Positions 27,376 through 36,314 are shown, counted from the stretch's first letter. The stretch: DNA of 36,318 nucleotides from Pseudomonadota bacterium (GCA_009924135.1 RFSE01000040.1:1-36318), one strand, 5' to 3'. Notes: generated from the sequence alone by a model not told the origin. Numbers and translations: made by a program.

Positions 27376-27669
27376 TTACTGGTCCACCAGTTGCACCGCA
27401 GACTTCTTTGCGTCCAGGACGTATTTCTTCCCCGGTGGCGGGGTCGGCAGGCGTTTGATAAAGCCCGACTTCACCAAGTCATCCAAGGCTGCCGGGTCCT
27501 TCAATTGCCCCATCGTGTAGGCGCGCACGGCCTCGTTGAGCGCCTTCAAATCTGCTTCGGGATTGGGCGGCATGGCCGGCGCCTCCGGTGCGGACGACTC
27601 GGCCGCCTTGCGCTTGCAGGCGGTCAATGGCAGGACAGCCAGCAAGGCACAAAGCAGGAGGCGGTTCAT
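27376..27669 (-). CDS. Lipoprotein with GspG-like soluble region, copy 2
   Basis: The 97-residue product has a lipobox LTAC (Cys about residue 18) followed by KRKAAESSAPEAP and a small domain with NEAVRAYTMGQLKDPAAL, DDLVKSGFIKRLPTPPPG and KKYVLD. It matches the lipoprotein at 15020-15304 in length, lipobox and the P-T-P-P-x-G-x-x-Y-V-x-D signature. The start ATG at 27669 lies 7 bp after the stop of the O-acetylesterase gene, so both may be cotranscribed. Role unknown; association with pseudopilins is suggested by position. Confidence 0.8.
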   Translation of the reverse strand: MNRLLLCALLAVLPLTACKRKAAESSAPEAPAMPPNPEADLKALNEAVRAYTMGQLKDPAALDDLVKSGFIKRLPTPPPGKKYVLDAKKSAVQLVDQ

Positions 27670-27676
27670 AGGGGAA

Positions 27677-29203
27677 TTACTTTTTCGCCGGCGTCGGCGC
27701 GGCCACCTGCGGCATCTTCGCATCGGTCCATTTGTCCGTGCGGAAGGGCGAAGCAGGGAGGCCGGCGGCGTTGGCGAGATTGGGCTCGGCCAGTTCATGC
27801 CAGCCGAAGCGGACGGCCACGGGCTTGCTTACGCCGGGCGCGCTGACCACGACGCTGTTGCCGGAAACTTCGGCCTTCGCTTCGACGAACTGCTTGTCCT
27901 CGCCGGCGATGGTGAACCAGCTCAGCGGCTGGCCGTTCAACGACTTGAGGCCGCCCTCGGCGTTCTTGAACGAGAGGTGCGCCTTGTCGCCTTCCACCTT
28001 CAACGAGTCGAAGAGCGGGCTGGCGTAGCTGGTGATGGACTGGTTGTAGGTCTTCGCCAGCGCCCACAGTGCGAGCCGGTGGCCGACCGTCTGTTTGTCG
28101 GGCGGGTGGATGTTGCCAACTGTGGTGACGTCCGTGGTCACAGCCATGCCGGTGTTCGGGATCGTCAGCGTCGCCGTCTGGGCCTCCCAGATGCCGGGGA
28201 GCGCCTCGGGCTTGTTGTAGCGGTAGGGCGCGAGTTGCACGAAGAAGAACGGGAACTCACCCTGCTGCCACAGCGTGCGCCAGCCGTTGATGAGCGCCTT
28301 CTTCTTCTCGAAATACAACATGCCTTCGCCGTTGTTTGACTCACCCTGATACCACAGCGCGCCCCGGATGGCGTAAGGAATGATCGGGTGAACCATGCCG
28401 TTGTAGATGGACAACGGGGAGCCGCTGTTGACGTTGACGACCGGTTTGCCCTCCTTGTCCATGATCTCCTTGCCGTCCTTGGACTTGGCGACGGAGCGGG
28501 CCGGGAAGGTCGAAAGCTTGTCGGCAAAATCCGCCTTCAGCGCGGGCACGGACTGGAAGCCGACCGGCGGGGTCCACGGCTCGATGCGCGTGCCGCCCCA
28601 GTTGCAACCGATCAATCCAATGGGCACGTCCATGGCCTTCTCGATTTCGCGGGCGAAAAAGTAGCCGACGGCCGTGAAGCCCCCGACCGTGGGCGGCGTG
28701 GTGGCCTGCCAGCCGCCGACGGTCTTGACCTCGGTCTGCGGCTCGACGGCGGTGACATGCGGCACCTTGAAGTGGCGGATGCGCGGGTTGTTCGCGGCGG
28801 CGATTTCCTCCTTGGAGTTCTTGGACGAGCCGACGTTCCATTCCATGTTCGACTGGCCGGAGCAGAACCAGACTTCGCCCACGAGCACATCGCTGAATTC
28901 CACCTGGTTTTTGCCCGACACCTTGAACTTCGCGCCGGTGCTGCTGGTCTTGAGCGGGGTGAGGGCCACGGACCACTTGCCGCCCTTGGCCGTGGTCTCG
29001 ACCTTCTGGCCGGCGAATTCCACGGTCACTTTCTCGCCCTCATCCGCCCAGCCCCAGACCGGGACTTTCTGGTCCCGCTGCAGGACCATGTGGTCGGCGA
29101 AGATGGCGGGGAGTTTGACGTCGGCGCGGGTGGACGCGGCGGCGAGAACAGTAGTGGCGGCGAGCAACTGGCTCAGTTGCCGGACGAAATGGCGTTGGTT
29201 CAT
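27677..29203 (-). CDS. Sialate O-acetylesterase-like SGNH esterase (secreted)
   Basis: The 508-residue protein has a signal peptide (to about residue 27) and the sialate O-acetylesterase domain. Motifs are ADHMVLQR near the N-terminus, the nucleophile block CSGQSNMEW, GLIGCNWGGTRIEPW, GALWYQGESNN and the histidine block NIHPPDKQTVGHRLA, all as in the family. It removes O-acetyl groups from sialic acids or other acetylated sugars outside the cytoplasm. It fits with the sialidase-like gene at 7129-8358 and the acetyl-esterase at 6239. The lipoprotein gene follows 7 bp downstream. Confidence 0.95.
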   Translation of the reverse strand: MNQRHFVRQLSQLLAATTVLAAASTRADVKLPAIFADHMVLQRDQKVPVWGWADEGEKVTVEFAGQKVETTAKGGKWSVALTPLKTSSTGAKFKVSGKNQVEFSDVLVGEVWFCSGQSNMEWNVGSSKNSKEEIAAANNPRIRHFKVPHVTAVEPQTEVKTVGGWQATTPPTVGGFTAVGYFFAREIEKAMDVPIGLIGCNWGGTRIEPWTPPVGFQSVPALKADFADKLSTFPARSVAKSKDGKEIMDKEGKPVVNVNSGSPLSIYNGMVHPIIPYAIRGALWYQGESNNGEGMLYFEKKKALINGWRTLWQQGEFPFFFVQLAPYRYNKPEALPGIWEAQTATLTIPNTGMAVTTDVTTVGNIHPPDKQTVGHRLALWALAKTYNQSITSYASPLFDSLKVEGDKAHLSFKNAEGGLKSLNGQPLSWFTIAGEDKQFVEAKAEVSGNSVVVSAPGVSKPVAVRFGWHELAEPNLANAAGLPASPFRTDKWTDAKMPQVAAPTPAKK

Positions 29204-29337
29204 GCGAATCGGCTGACGAAAGCGCTGGAGATTTCTTCAACCCCAGTGATGGCGACTTCAAGTTGCCCGTACGGGGTGATGGAGAGGCTGGCCGGATATT
29301 ACTGCGACCGGGTGATGTCCGCGACGGGTGTGGCGTA

Positions 29338-29424
29338 CGGTAGGGCGCGGTGTCCTCACCGCGCCGCCGATGTCTGTAGGCATCCGGCTGGCCACGGCGC
29401 GCTGAGGACAGACGCGCCCTACCG
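29338..29424. repeat. Inverted repeat (GGTAGGGCGCG family)
   Basis: The arms 29338-29366 and 29395-29424 are inverted copies over about 29 bp with a few differences; both contain GTCCTCA. The loop is 28 bp. The element has no relation in sequence to the other repeats and no coding content. Confidence 0.8.
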
Positions 29425-29459
29425 ATCCCGGTTCATGCAAGGGGCCTCAGTAGAAACAA

Positions 29460-29533
29460 GGTCAGAAAGATGGGGTCAGAAAGATTTTGACTCAGTGTCT
29501 TTTCCATTTTTCTGACCCAGTTTTTCTGACCCC
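29460..29533. repeat. Doubled inverted repeat with GGTCAGAAA/TTTCTGACC units
   Basis: The left side has two direct copies of GGTCAGAAAGAT with 14-bp spacing (29460, 29474); the right side has two direct copies of TTTTTCTGACCC, also 14 bp apart (29507, 29521). Left and right are inverted. Between them is a 22-bp centre with GACTCAGTGTC. Such ends are typical of elements moved by IS200-like (Y1) transposases; no transposase is left here, so it looks like a solo remnant. Confidence 0.75.
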
Positions 29534-29706
29534 TCCGGTTCATGGCGAGGGTGCTTTAGCGAGTTCGTCCTGCCATTCCCCACCGGCGGCCAGGGCAAAT
29601 CGCGCCCGAGTTCAACTGTTGTGCTTGAGTCGCCTTGGGTCCGCTCGTATATCATGCGCCACCGCGTCCGCCCCGGTTGGTGTGGCCGCTTGCTGAATCA
29701 ACGCAC

Positions 29707-30834
29707 ATGAACAAACCCAAGATGCGCGCCGTGGGCGTCGTCCCCGGCCGCCGCCAGGTCGCCCAGCTCGAACACGACCATCCCGAAATCATCCGCCCGT
29801 CCCAGCTCAAGGTCCGCACGCTCGACGTGGGCATCTGTGGCACGGACCGTGAGATCTGCACTTTTGTTTATGGCGCGCCGCCCGCCGGTTCCGACTACCT
29901 CGTGCTTGGGCATGAGGCCCTCGGCGAGGTCGTGGAGGTGGGCAGTGACGTGAAGCACACCAAGGTGGGCGACCTCGTCGTCCCCTCCGTGCGCCGGCCT
30001 TGCCTGGACCCGGAATGCCGGCCGTGCCGCATGGACCGGCAGGATTTTTGTGCGACGTGGAAATTCAACGAGCGTGGCATCAACCAGCACCACGGCTACA
30101 TGACCGAGTTCTTCGTCGATGACGAAAAGAACTTCGTCCTCGTGCCCAAGGAACTGCGCCCGTTCGCCGTGCTCGCCGAGCCGCTGACCATCGCGGAAAA
30201 GGGCCTCGCCCAAGTCTGGTCCATCCAATCCCGGCTGCCCTGGGCCTGCGAGGAACCCGGCCAGCCCAAGGGCAAGGGCCTGCGCGCCGTGGTCCTCGGG
30301 GCCGGTCCCATCGGCATCCTTGGCGCGATGACCTGCGTGCTGAACGGCTTCGATACCTACGTGTATTCCCGTTCACCCAAGCCGAACGACAAAGCCGCGC
30401 TCGTCGAGTCCTTCGGCGCGAAGTACATCTCCATCTCCGAATGCACGCCCGCGCAACTCGCCGAGCGCGTGGGGAACATAGACCTCGTTTACGAGGCGGT
30501 CGGCGTGTCGAAGACCTCGTTCGAGGTGATGATGTACCTGGGCTTGAACGGCGTGTTTGTTTTCACCGGCATCCCGGCCCCCGAGGGTCACATCGAACTC
30601 GAAGGCAACCAGCTCATGCGCAACCTGGTGCTCAAGAACCAGGTCATCGTCGGCACCGTGAACGCGGACAAGGGCGCCTTTCAGGCCGCCATCCGTGACC
30701 TGGGCGAGTTTAACCAGCGCTGGCCGGACGCCCTGGGCAAGGTCATTTCCGCCCGGCACCCGCTGGAGAATTTCCGCGAACTGCTCACCGGCAAGGCCAC
30801 CGGCATCAAGAACGTCATTGCCATCGGCAAGTAA
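29707..30834 (+). CDS. Zinc-dependent medium-chain dehydrogenase, glucose 1-dehydrogenase-like
   Basis: The 375-residue protein is a medium-chain alcohol/sugar dehydrogenase. Catalytic zinc ligands lie in VGICGTDRE and LGHEALGEV; the structural-zinc loop is PCLDPECRPCRMDRQDFC. The NAD(P) site is VVLGAGPIGILGAMTC. The C-terminal part (SFGAKYIS, YEAVGVSKTSFEVM, NLVLKNQVIVGTVNAD) has the form of the glucose dehydrogenase C-terminal domain of the Thermoplasma/Sulfolobus type. It would oxidise glucose or a related sugar in the cytoplasm. Start ATG 29707; the SGNH gene follows 11 bp after its stop. Confidence 0.9.
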   Translation: MNKPKMRAVGVVPGRRQVAQLEHDHPEIIRPSQLKVRTLDVGICGTDREICTFVYGAPPAGSDYLVLGHEALGEVVEVGSDVKHTKVGDLVVPSVRRPCLDPECRPCRMDRQDFCATWKFNERGINQHHGYMTEFFVDDEKNFVLVPKELRPFAVLAEPLTIAEKGLAQVWSIQSRLPWACEEPGQPKGKGLRAVVLGAGPIGILGAMTCVLNGFDTYVYSRSPKPNDKAALVESFGAKYISISECTPAQLAERVGNIDLVYEAVGVSKTSFEVMMYLGLNGVFVFTGIPAPEGHIELEGNQLMRNLVLKNQVIVGTVNADKGAFQAAIRDLGEFNQRWPDALGKVISARHPLENFRELLTGKATGIKNVIAIGK

Positions 30835-30845
30835 CCCCCACCCGC

Positions 30846-31520
30846 ATGAAACTTCGAGCCGCCTTGACGCTTCTCGCGTTCGCCGTTGTCGCCGTCGCGC
30901 AGGACACCAAGCCCAAGGCGGACACGAAGAAGGCCAAGGACCCCGTCACCGACGATCCGGCCTTGCCGCGCGTGCTGTTGATCGGCGACTCGATCTCCAT
31001 CGGTTACACGCCGCCCGTGCGCGAGCTGCTCAAGGGCAAGGCGAATGTTCATCGCATCCCCGCCAACGGCGGCCCGACGACGAACGGCTTGCGCAACCTC
31101 AAGGCCTGGCTCGGCACCGGCAGGTGGGACGTGATCCACTTCAACTTCGGCATTCACGATGCGAAGTTCATGCAGCCGGGCCAGCAGCAGGTGCCGCCGG
31201 CCGACTACGAGAAGAACCTCCGCGAGATCGTGAAGCAGTTGCAGGCCACGGGCGCGAAGCTCATCTGGGCCACCATCACACCCATCCCCGATGGCGAGCT
31301 GAACCCGTCCCGCACCTTTGACAAGGTGCCGACCTACAACGGCATCGCCACCAAGGTCATGACCGAACTGGGCGTCACCATCAACGACCTCAACGCTGCC
31401 ATCACGCCGCAACTGGCCAAATTGCAGAACCCGAAGGACGTGCACTTTAACAAGGAAGGTTCCGAGTTTCTCGCCAAGGAAGTCGCGGCGAAGATTGAGG
31501 CACAGTTGCCGAAGAAGTGA
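30846..31520 (+). CDS. Secreted SGNH/GDSL hydrolase (intact)
   Basis: The 224-residue protein has a signal peptide (to about residue 19, VAVAQ), a charged Lys/Asp linker and an SGNH domain with all blocks: LIGDSISIG (block I serine), NGGPTTNG (block II/III region), FNFGIHDAKF and the final DVHFNKEG (Asp and His). It should be an extracytoplasmic esterase, perhaps a carbohydrate acetylesterase. It lies 11 bp after the dehydrogenase gene, so the two are probably cotranscribed, joining sugar release and sugar oxidation. It is the functional counterpart of the truncated gene at 3067-3891. Confidence 0.92.
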   Translation: MKLRAALTLLAFAVVAVAQDTKPKADTKKAKDPVTDDPALPRVLLIGDSISIGYTPPVRELLKGKANVHRIPANGGPTTNGLRNLKAWLGTGRWDVIHFNFGIHDAKFMQPGQQQVPPADYEKNLREIVKQLQATGAKLIWATITPIPDGELNPSRTFDKVPTYNGIATKVMTELGVTINDLNAAITPQLAKLQNPKDVHFNKEGSEFLAKEVAAKIEAQLPKK

Positions 31521-31578
31521 TTTCGTTGGGGAGCGCAGGCCGGGCGAGCTTGCACGATGGCAGCACTACCTCCATTGG

Positions 31579-33207
31579 TTAGGGACGCACGATGCGGAAA
31601 AACCTGGCCTGGCCAGCGGCGGGAACATCCGACCAAATGGATTCATTGTTGGTTTGGCGGTTTCCCTGGGCGCTGATCCACGCGACCGGAGGTGACAGGC
31701 TGCTGGCCGTTTCCAACTGAAAGCCAATCGTGGAGCTGGGCCAGAGCACGGACAAGGTGCCGGCCCCTGCATTGGATACGCGGATGGCGATTGCCGGGGG
31801 TGAGGGTTTCAGCCGGGCAACGAAGGCGGCTCCGTTGTTGATCGCAAAAGTATTTGTGCCAAAGCTGGCGAATCCACTGTAGTTGCCTCCCACACAAATA
31901 TTGCCGGCTTGATCCACCGCCACAGAATTGCCTGCGAGGTTGGTTCCGTTGGTGGCCCAAAGGAACTGGCCGTTACGATCGAGTTTGGTAAGGAAAAGTT
32001 GCTGGGAACCATTGCCGGTCAAAATCGTCTGGCCAAAAGTGCCGCTGGGTGGGGTGAACATCCCCGTTACATAGATGGAACCGACGGCATCCACGGTTAC
32101 AGCTCTGGCTTCATCGTAACCGGGCCCGCCGGCACTCGTGGCCCAGAGGAAGTTGCCGTCCGGGTCAAGTTGGGTAATGAAAACGTCTGCCGAGGGCAGG
32201 GATGACAACGTAACATTGCCGAAATTTGGGTTGCCCTGATATCTGCCCACCACAATTACCCGGCCTGATTCATCTGCCGTCATCGCGTAAGGATAGGCAA
32301 TGGCAGGTCCATTGGTGGCATTTGCGAGCAGCTTTGCCCACAGGTAATTGCCGGAACCATCCAGTTTGGCGATAAAGGAACCTTCCACTGGATTGCCCGT
32401 GCTGAGGGTGTTGGTTCCCAAGGTGATGGGGTTGCTAAATTCACCCGCCACGTAAACATTGCCGGCCGAGTCGGCGGCCAAGGTGGTTGGACTTGTCGAG
32501 TAGTTGGCTCCGGCGCGCGCCGCCCACACAAAATTGCCCGCGCCATCCAGCTTGGTTACAAAAGCTTCACTCATGGTAAAGGGGGGAGCGGTCAGGTTGT
32601 TCGAACCGAAAGTCGCACTGCCCCCGTAAAAACCCGATAGGAATAGGTCGCCTGCCGCGTTGAGGACCAGGGTGCCGGCGCTCTCCGACCAGTTCCCGCC
32701 TGCGCTTTTGGCCCAGATGAAATTGCCATTGCTGTCCAATTTGACGACGAAGACATCGTAGCTGTTACCCTGGCTGGTCAGTGTCGTGGAACCAAAAGCC
32801 ACGGTGCCGTTGAACTCGCCGGCCACATAGACATTACCTGCGCCGTCCACCACCACGGATTTGGCGTAATCGCCATTACCACTGCCGACGCTCCTGGCCC
32901 AAAGGATATTACCGGCCTGATCCAGCTTCGCAAAGAAGGCATCGTCTGATCCATTGCTGACCAACTGGTTCGTCCCCAAGGTGACGGTGCCGCGGAAGTT
33001 CCCTACCACATGCACGGTTCCCCCGTTGCCCATCGTCACGCTGGTGGCTTGGACGGTGGCTTCCCCGCCAAACGTCCGCGCCCAATCGATCACTGGCCCA
33101 ATCTCCGCGCTCCAGCAGGGGGGCAGAAGTGACAGCAGGAGAAACAGCGAAAGGGCACCCCTTTTTCTGCAGCTGAGGAGGGAAACCACCATGGTGTAAA
33201 TGTTCAT
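31579..33207 (-). CDS. Secreted seven-repeat beta-propeller (SBBP-type) protein
   Basis: The 542-residue protein has a signal peptide (to about residue 34, PPCWSAE) and seven repeats of about 60 residues (residues 40-470). Each begins with F/I-x-WA-x-x-x-G, passes through D-x-x-G-N-V-Y-V-A-G-x-F and x-F-G-x-x-x-L, and ends F-x-x-KLD-x-x-GN. Seven such units predict a seven-bladed propeller. The end is a module seen in many verrucomicrobial exported proteins, FQLETASSLSP...FFRIVRP. Function is unknown; binding or surface display is likely. ATG 33207 gives the signal; ATG 33192 is possible. Divergent from the next gene. Confidence 0.88.
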   Translation of the reverse strand: MNIYTMVVSLLSCRKRGALSLFLLLSLLPPCWSAEIGPVIDWARTFGGEATVQATSVTMGNGGTVHVVGNFRGTVTLGTNQLVSNGSDDAFFAKLDQAGNILWARSVGSGNGDYAKSVVVDGAGNVYVAGEFNGTVAFGSTTLTSQGNSYDVFVVKLDSNGNFIWAKSAGGNWSESAGTLVLNAAGDLFLSGFYGGSATFGSNNLTAPPFTMSEAFVTKLDGAGNFVWAARAGANYSTSPTTLAADSAGNVYVAGEFSNPITLGTNTLSTGNPVEGSFIAKLDGSGNYLWAKLLANATNGPAIAYPYAMTADESGRVIVVGRYQGNPNFGNVTLSSLPSADVFITQLDPDGNFLWATSAGGPGYDEARAVTVDAVGSIYVTGMFTPPSGTFGQTILTGNGSQQLFLTKLDRNGQFLWATNGTNLAGNSVAVDQAGNICVGGNYSGFASFGTNTFAINNGAAFVARLKPSPPAIAIRVSNAGAGTLSVLWPSSTIGFQLETASSLSPPVAWISAQGNRQTNNESIWSDVPAAGQARFFRIVRP

Positions 33208-33650
33208 GTGTTTAGCTCGGACCTGATTTTTCACGCGACCGTGTGGTTGGCCTTGTAAGGCCACTGGCCGAAGGCCTCGTCGTCGTACGAGATGAATGGC
33301 GTTGAAGTAGCAGCGGTCGGCGCAGCTGGTTGCCAAGACACGAGTTGTGCAGTCGGCCAAAACCTCACATCGCCGGCGCAGGTTGCTTGTGATTGGACTC
33401 CCAATGGTCACGGCCTACATTTCCACCAAAGCAGTGAAGGCGTGCAAGCCGTATTATGCCCGACAAGCGTGTCGGGCAAATGACTGACAAGGAATGAACG
33501 GAGCGAGCGCGGTTTGAACGAGTTGCGGCATGGCAGGATGTTGGTGAATTAACGGTTAGTAAATAGCCAGTATCGGCTTGTCCCGAGGGGGTTATTCTGC
33601 GTTACTGGCGGAGGTAGGGCCGCCTTTTTGCGGCAGTTAAAACCGTGATT
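33208..33650. other. Divergent intergenic region with hairpins
   Basis: This 443-bp gap between two secreted-protein genes holds a 7-bp-arm palindrome TGGCCTT-GT-AAGGCCA (33248-33263) and the hairpin TGCCCGACA-AGCG-TGTCGGGCA (33457-33478). Upstream of the right-hand gene the sequence is AT-richer (33545-33600), suggesting its promoter, but I cannot place -35/-10 boxes with confidence. No gene is seen. Confidence 0.6.
33457..33478. repeat. Palindromic hairpin TGCCCGACA
   Basis: Arms of 9 bp are perfect with a 4-base loop (AGCG). It lies in the shared upstream region of two divergent genes, so a regulator-binding site or a REP-like repeat are both possible. Confidence 0.7.
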
Positions 33651-36287
33651 ATGAAGACAATCAACCTTTCCCCAAAAAACGCGCTCGCAGGTTTGATGCT
33701 GGCACTCTCACTGGCGACGGTGGCTGTGCAGGCGGCGGATGTCTCGCAGTTCCGCGTTTTGAAGGGCCAGTATTTTGCCCAGACCAGCACCAGCGCACCG
33801 ACGGCTGAAACCACGACCAATTTTGCGTTTCAATGCGTCGCTGAGGCCCAGATGGACGGGCTGTTGACGAACCTGACCTTCACGGCTCCGAGCGCCCAGC
33901 CGGTGACGGTCTCGCCCAAGAACAATGGCAAATTCGACTTCGAGCGGGATTTTGGTACGCAAGCGGCCCTTGATGCCGCCTACCCGGACGGCAACTACGT
34001 GCTGACGATGAAAACGGTCAACGATGGGACCCGGACGGCGACGCTCGGCTTGTCCGGCGGGCCGTCCGACCCGTATCCGGCCATGCCGCACATCAGCAAC
34101 TTCACCGCCGCCCAGGCCGTGGACCCGGCGAGTGACTTCACGCTGACTTGGGACTCCCTGGCTGGGACGGTAAACGATTTTGTCTATGTCCAGATTCGGG
34201 ACAGTGGCCGGAATGAAGTGTTTGGTTCGCCTAGTCCGGGAACGCCGGGATCGCTCGATGGCACGTCCACTTCGTTGTTTATTCCAGCGCGCACCCTTCG
34301 TCCCGGTCAGGTCTATCAGGTGGAGTTGTTCATCGCGCGAGGCTACCAGCCGCCGAACACCACCGACTACCCTGGCGTTACCGGCATTCCGGCCTACTTC
34401 AAGCAACTGCACGTCAACCTGACCACCACCGGCACGCCGACGGGGCCGGCGATCGGTCAGTTCAACCTGGTCTTCAACTTCTATGGGGGAACGTTCAATG
34501 ACACCAACCCCAGCTCGCCGTTTCCCCAGACCCTCGGCTATTACTTTGCGCTCTACAACGTTCAGAACGACGTGAACTACCCGGCTTCCGTCGTGTTCAA
34601 CGGTCCCGGCGGTTCGGGGTTGACCAATCTGACCAACCAGGTCAACGGCTCCAGCTTTGGCACGTCGGCCTTTTATTCCTCGCCGCAGGTGAACTTTTCC
34701 CCCAACAACCTCCCGCCGGGAGCGGTCTATTCACCCACCCAGCCACCGGGCGGGGTTTACACCGTCAATTACAAGGGGACGGACCAGCAGTTCAACCTGC
34801 TCGATCCGCAATCGGGCAGCCAGCAGATCCTCGTGGTTCCCAGCGTGGTGCTGACCGGCTCCAACACGATCCAGGAGATCCACTGGACCTACAAGAACAG
34901 CAACGGCACCACGGTCGCGCCGCAACCGTTCATGGCCAACATCCAGCTTCGTGTGGAGGGTATCACCGGTGGCCGGCTCTACGACGCAGGTAATGACAAC
35001 AACACCATTCTCCCCGCCACGACGAACCACACGCCGACGGCTCCGGTGGTCTGGACCAATGTGAGCATGATCCAGGCACTCTTTGTGGACACGGTCGGCA
35101 ACCAGTATGTGAGCTATTGGCGTCGCGCGGCACAGCCCGTGGAGATTTCCACGGCCAACCTGCCCACGGCCACGCAGGGCAGCCAGTACAGCTTTCTGCT
35201 CACCAGCATGGGGGGCATGCAGCCGGTGATCTGGAATTTGGACACGGGCTTCCTTCCCAGCGGCATGGTCCTGAACCCCGGTACGGGCGAAATCTTTGGC
35301 ACTCCCGGCGAGAACGGGTCCTTTACCTTCACGGTGCGGGCGACGGACACCGTCAATGCCACGACCAACCGGTCGCTGACCTTGAACGTGACCCCGGGAC
35401 CTTTCCCTGTGCCCATCCTCACCAATGCGATCAAGCTTCAGGGGGGCATGGTGGGAGTGCACACGGTCGTGGTCTCGAATCAGACCTACACGCTGGAGAG
35501 TTCCACCAACCTCATCCGCTGGGAGCCCCGGCTGACGTTGCTGGCCACCAACAATTTGATTGATCTGGTTGACCCGGATGCGCTGGGCCGGTTTCCCCGG
35601 TTGTTCTATCGATTGCGCATCGGGCGGACGTTTGGTGCGACCTTCAACTTTCACTTCTTTACCCAAGGCGGAAACTTCGGCGCGGGCTTTACCCCCACGC
35701 CAGGTTTCCCGGTCACCATCAACGGTTACTCCGCAAATTTTGAGACGCAAAACTCGGCGAGCAACCCGGTGCCCGCCAATGTCCTTTTCGCCGGCCCCAA
35801 CGGTTCGGGCCTTAACATCACCCCGGCCAGTAGCCAAAACTCGGAGGTGAGGCCGGATGAGGCCCGTTATGAAACTGCGATCATCAACAGTCCGAACACT
35901 CCGCCGGCCGGCAGCTATACGGTGAACTTTTCGGGCACCAACATTGTGTTTAACCCGCCTGCGCCGCAGGCCGCCAGCCATCTCGTGATCCCGTTGCCCA
36001 CCGTGACCGTGTCGAGTGGCAACCTCACCGGGGTCACCTGGGTCTATAAGGACGCAACGACGGGCAACACGCTGCCCCAGCCGCCGGCTTACATGGCTAA
36101 CGTGCAGCTCCAGGTGGATTCGCAGTCCCAAGGGCGCATCTACACCTCCCTCAACCTGCCGCCGAGCACTATCAGTTCCGATACGATCTCGGGAGTCACA
36201 TGGACCGATGTCACCGCCATCTACATGGTTTACGACGACGTACTCGGGAACCATTACGTGGTGGGCTACAGCCGGTTGGTGCCTTGA
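33651..36287 (+). CDS. Large secreted protein with duplicated domain and Ig-like module
   Basis: The 878-residue protein has a signal peptide (to about residue 28, VQAAD). I see no enzyme motif. A domain at about 270-490 (FNLVFNFYGGTF, VVFNGPGGSGL, GVYTVNYKGT, IHWTYKNSNG, MANIQLRVEG, YVSYWRR) is repeated at about 660-876 (ATFNFHFFTQGG, VLFAGPNGSGL, SYTVNFSGT, VTWVYKDATTG, MANVQLQVDS, YVVGYSR). Between them lie a putative Ig-like domain (about 503-580, GTGEIFGTPGENGSFTF) and a 'YTLESSTNLIRWEP ... RLFYRLRI' module normally found at the C-terminus of exported verrucomicrobial proteins. A surface or binding role is likely. ATG 33651 is preferred over GTG 33645. Confidence 0.85.
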   Translation: MKTINLSPKNALAGLMLALSLATVAVQAADVSQFRVLKGQYFAQTSTSAPTAETTTNFAFQCVAEAQMDGLLTNLTFTAPSAQPVTVSPKNNGKFDFERDFGTQAALDAAYPDGNYVLTMKTVNDGTRTATLGLSGGPSDPYPAMPHISNFTAAQAVDPASDFTLTWDSLAGTVNDFVYVQIRDSGRNEVFGSPSPGTPGSLDGTSTSLFIPARTLRPGQVYQVELFIARGYQPPNTTDYPGVTGIPAYFKQLHVNLTTTGTPTGPAIGQFNLVFNFYGGTFNDTNPSSPFPQTLGYYFALYNVQNDVNYPASVVFNGPGGSGLTNLTNQVNGSSFGTSAFYSSPQVNFSPNNLPPGAVYSPTQPPGGVYTVNYKGTDQQFNLLDPQSGSQQILVVPSVVLTGSNTIQEIHWTYKNSNGTTVAPQPFMANIQLRVEGITGGRLYDAGNDNNTILPATTNHTPTAPVVWTNVSMIQALFVDTVGNQYVSYWRRAAQPVEISTANLPTATQGSQYSFLLTSMGGMQPVIWNLDTGFLPSGMVLNPGTGEIFGTPGENGSFTFTVRATDTVNATTNRSLTLNVTPGPFPVPILTNAIKLQGGMVGVHTVVVSNQTYTLESSTNLIRWEPRLTLLATNNLIDLVDPDALGRFPRLFYRLRIGRTFGATFNFHFFTQGGNFGAGFTPTPGFPVTINGYSANFETQNSASNPVPANVLFAGPNGSGLNITPASSQNSEVRPDEARYETAIINSPNTPPAGSYTVNFSGTNIVFNPPAPQAASHLVIPLPTVTVSSGNLTGVTWVYKDATTGNTLPQPPAYMANVQLQVDSQSQGRIYTSLNLPPSTISSDTISGVTWTDVTAIYMVYDDVLGNHYVVGYSRLVP

Positions 36288-36296
36288 ATACTGACG

Positions 36297-36314
36297 CGCA
36301 GGCTGAAGCCTGCG
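36297..36314. repeat. Palindromic hairpin CGCAGGCT-GA-AGCCTGCG
   Basis: Two perfect 8-bp arms with a 2-base loop start 10 bp after the stop of the secreted-protein gene. It may be the edge of a larger repeat cut by the window end, or a transcript-end hairpin; no U-run is visible before the sequence stops. Confidence 0.75.

Larger units (their letters stand above)
29204..29706. other. Intergenic region with two repeat elements
   Basis: This 503-bp gap lies between divergent genes. It contains the inverted repeat 29338-29424 and the doubled inverted repeat 29460-29533. The rest (29204-29337 and 29534-29706) shows no gene or clear RNA that I can support; promoters for both flanking genes must lie here but are not evident. 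Confidence 0.6.
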
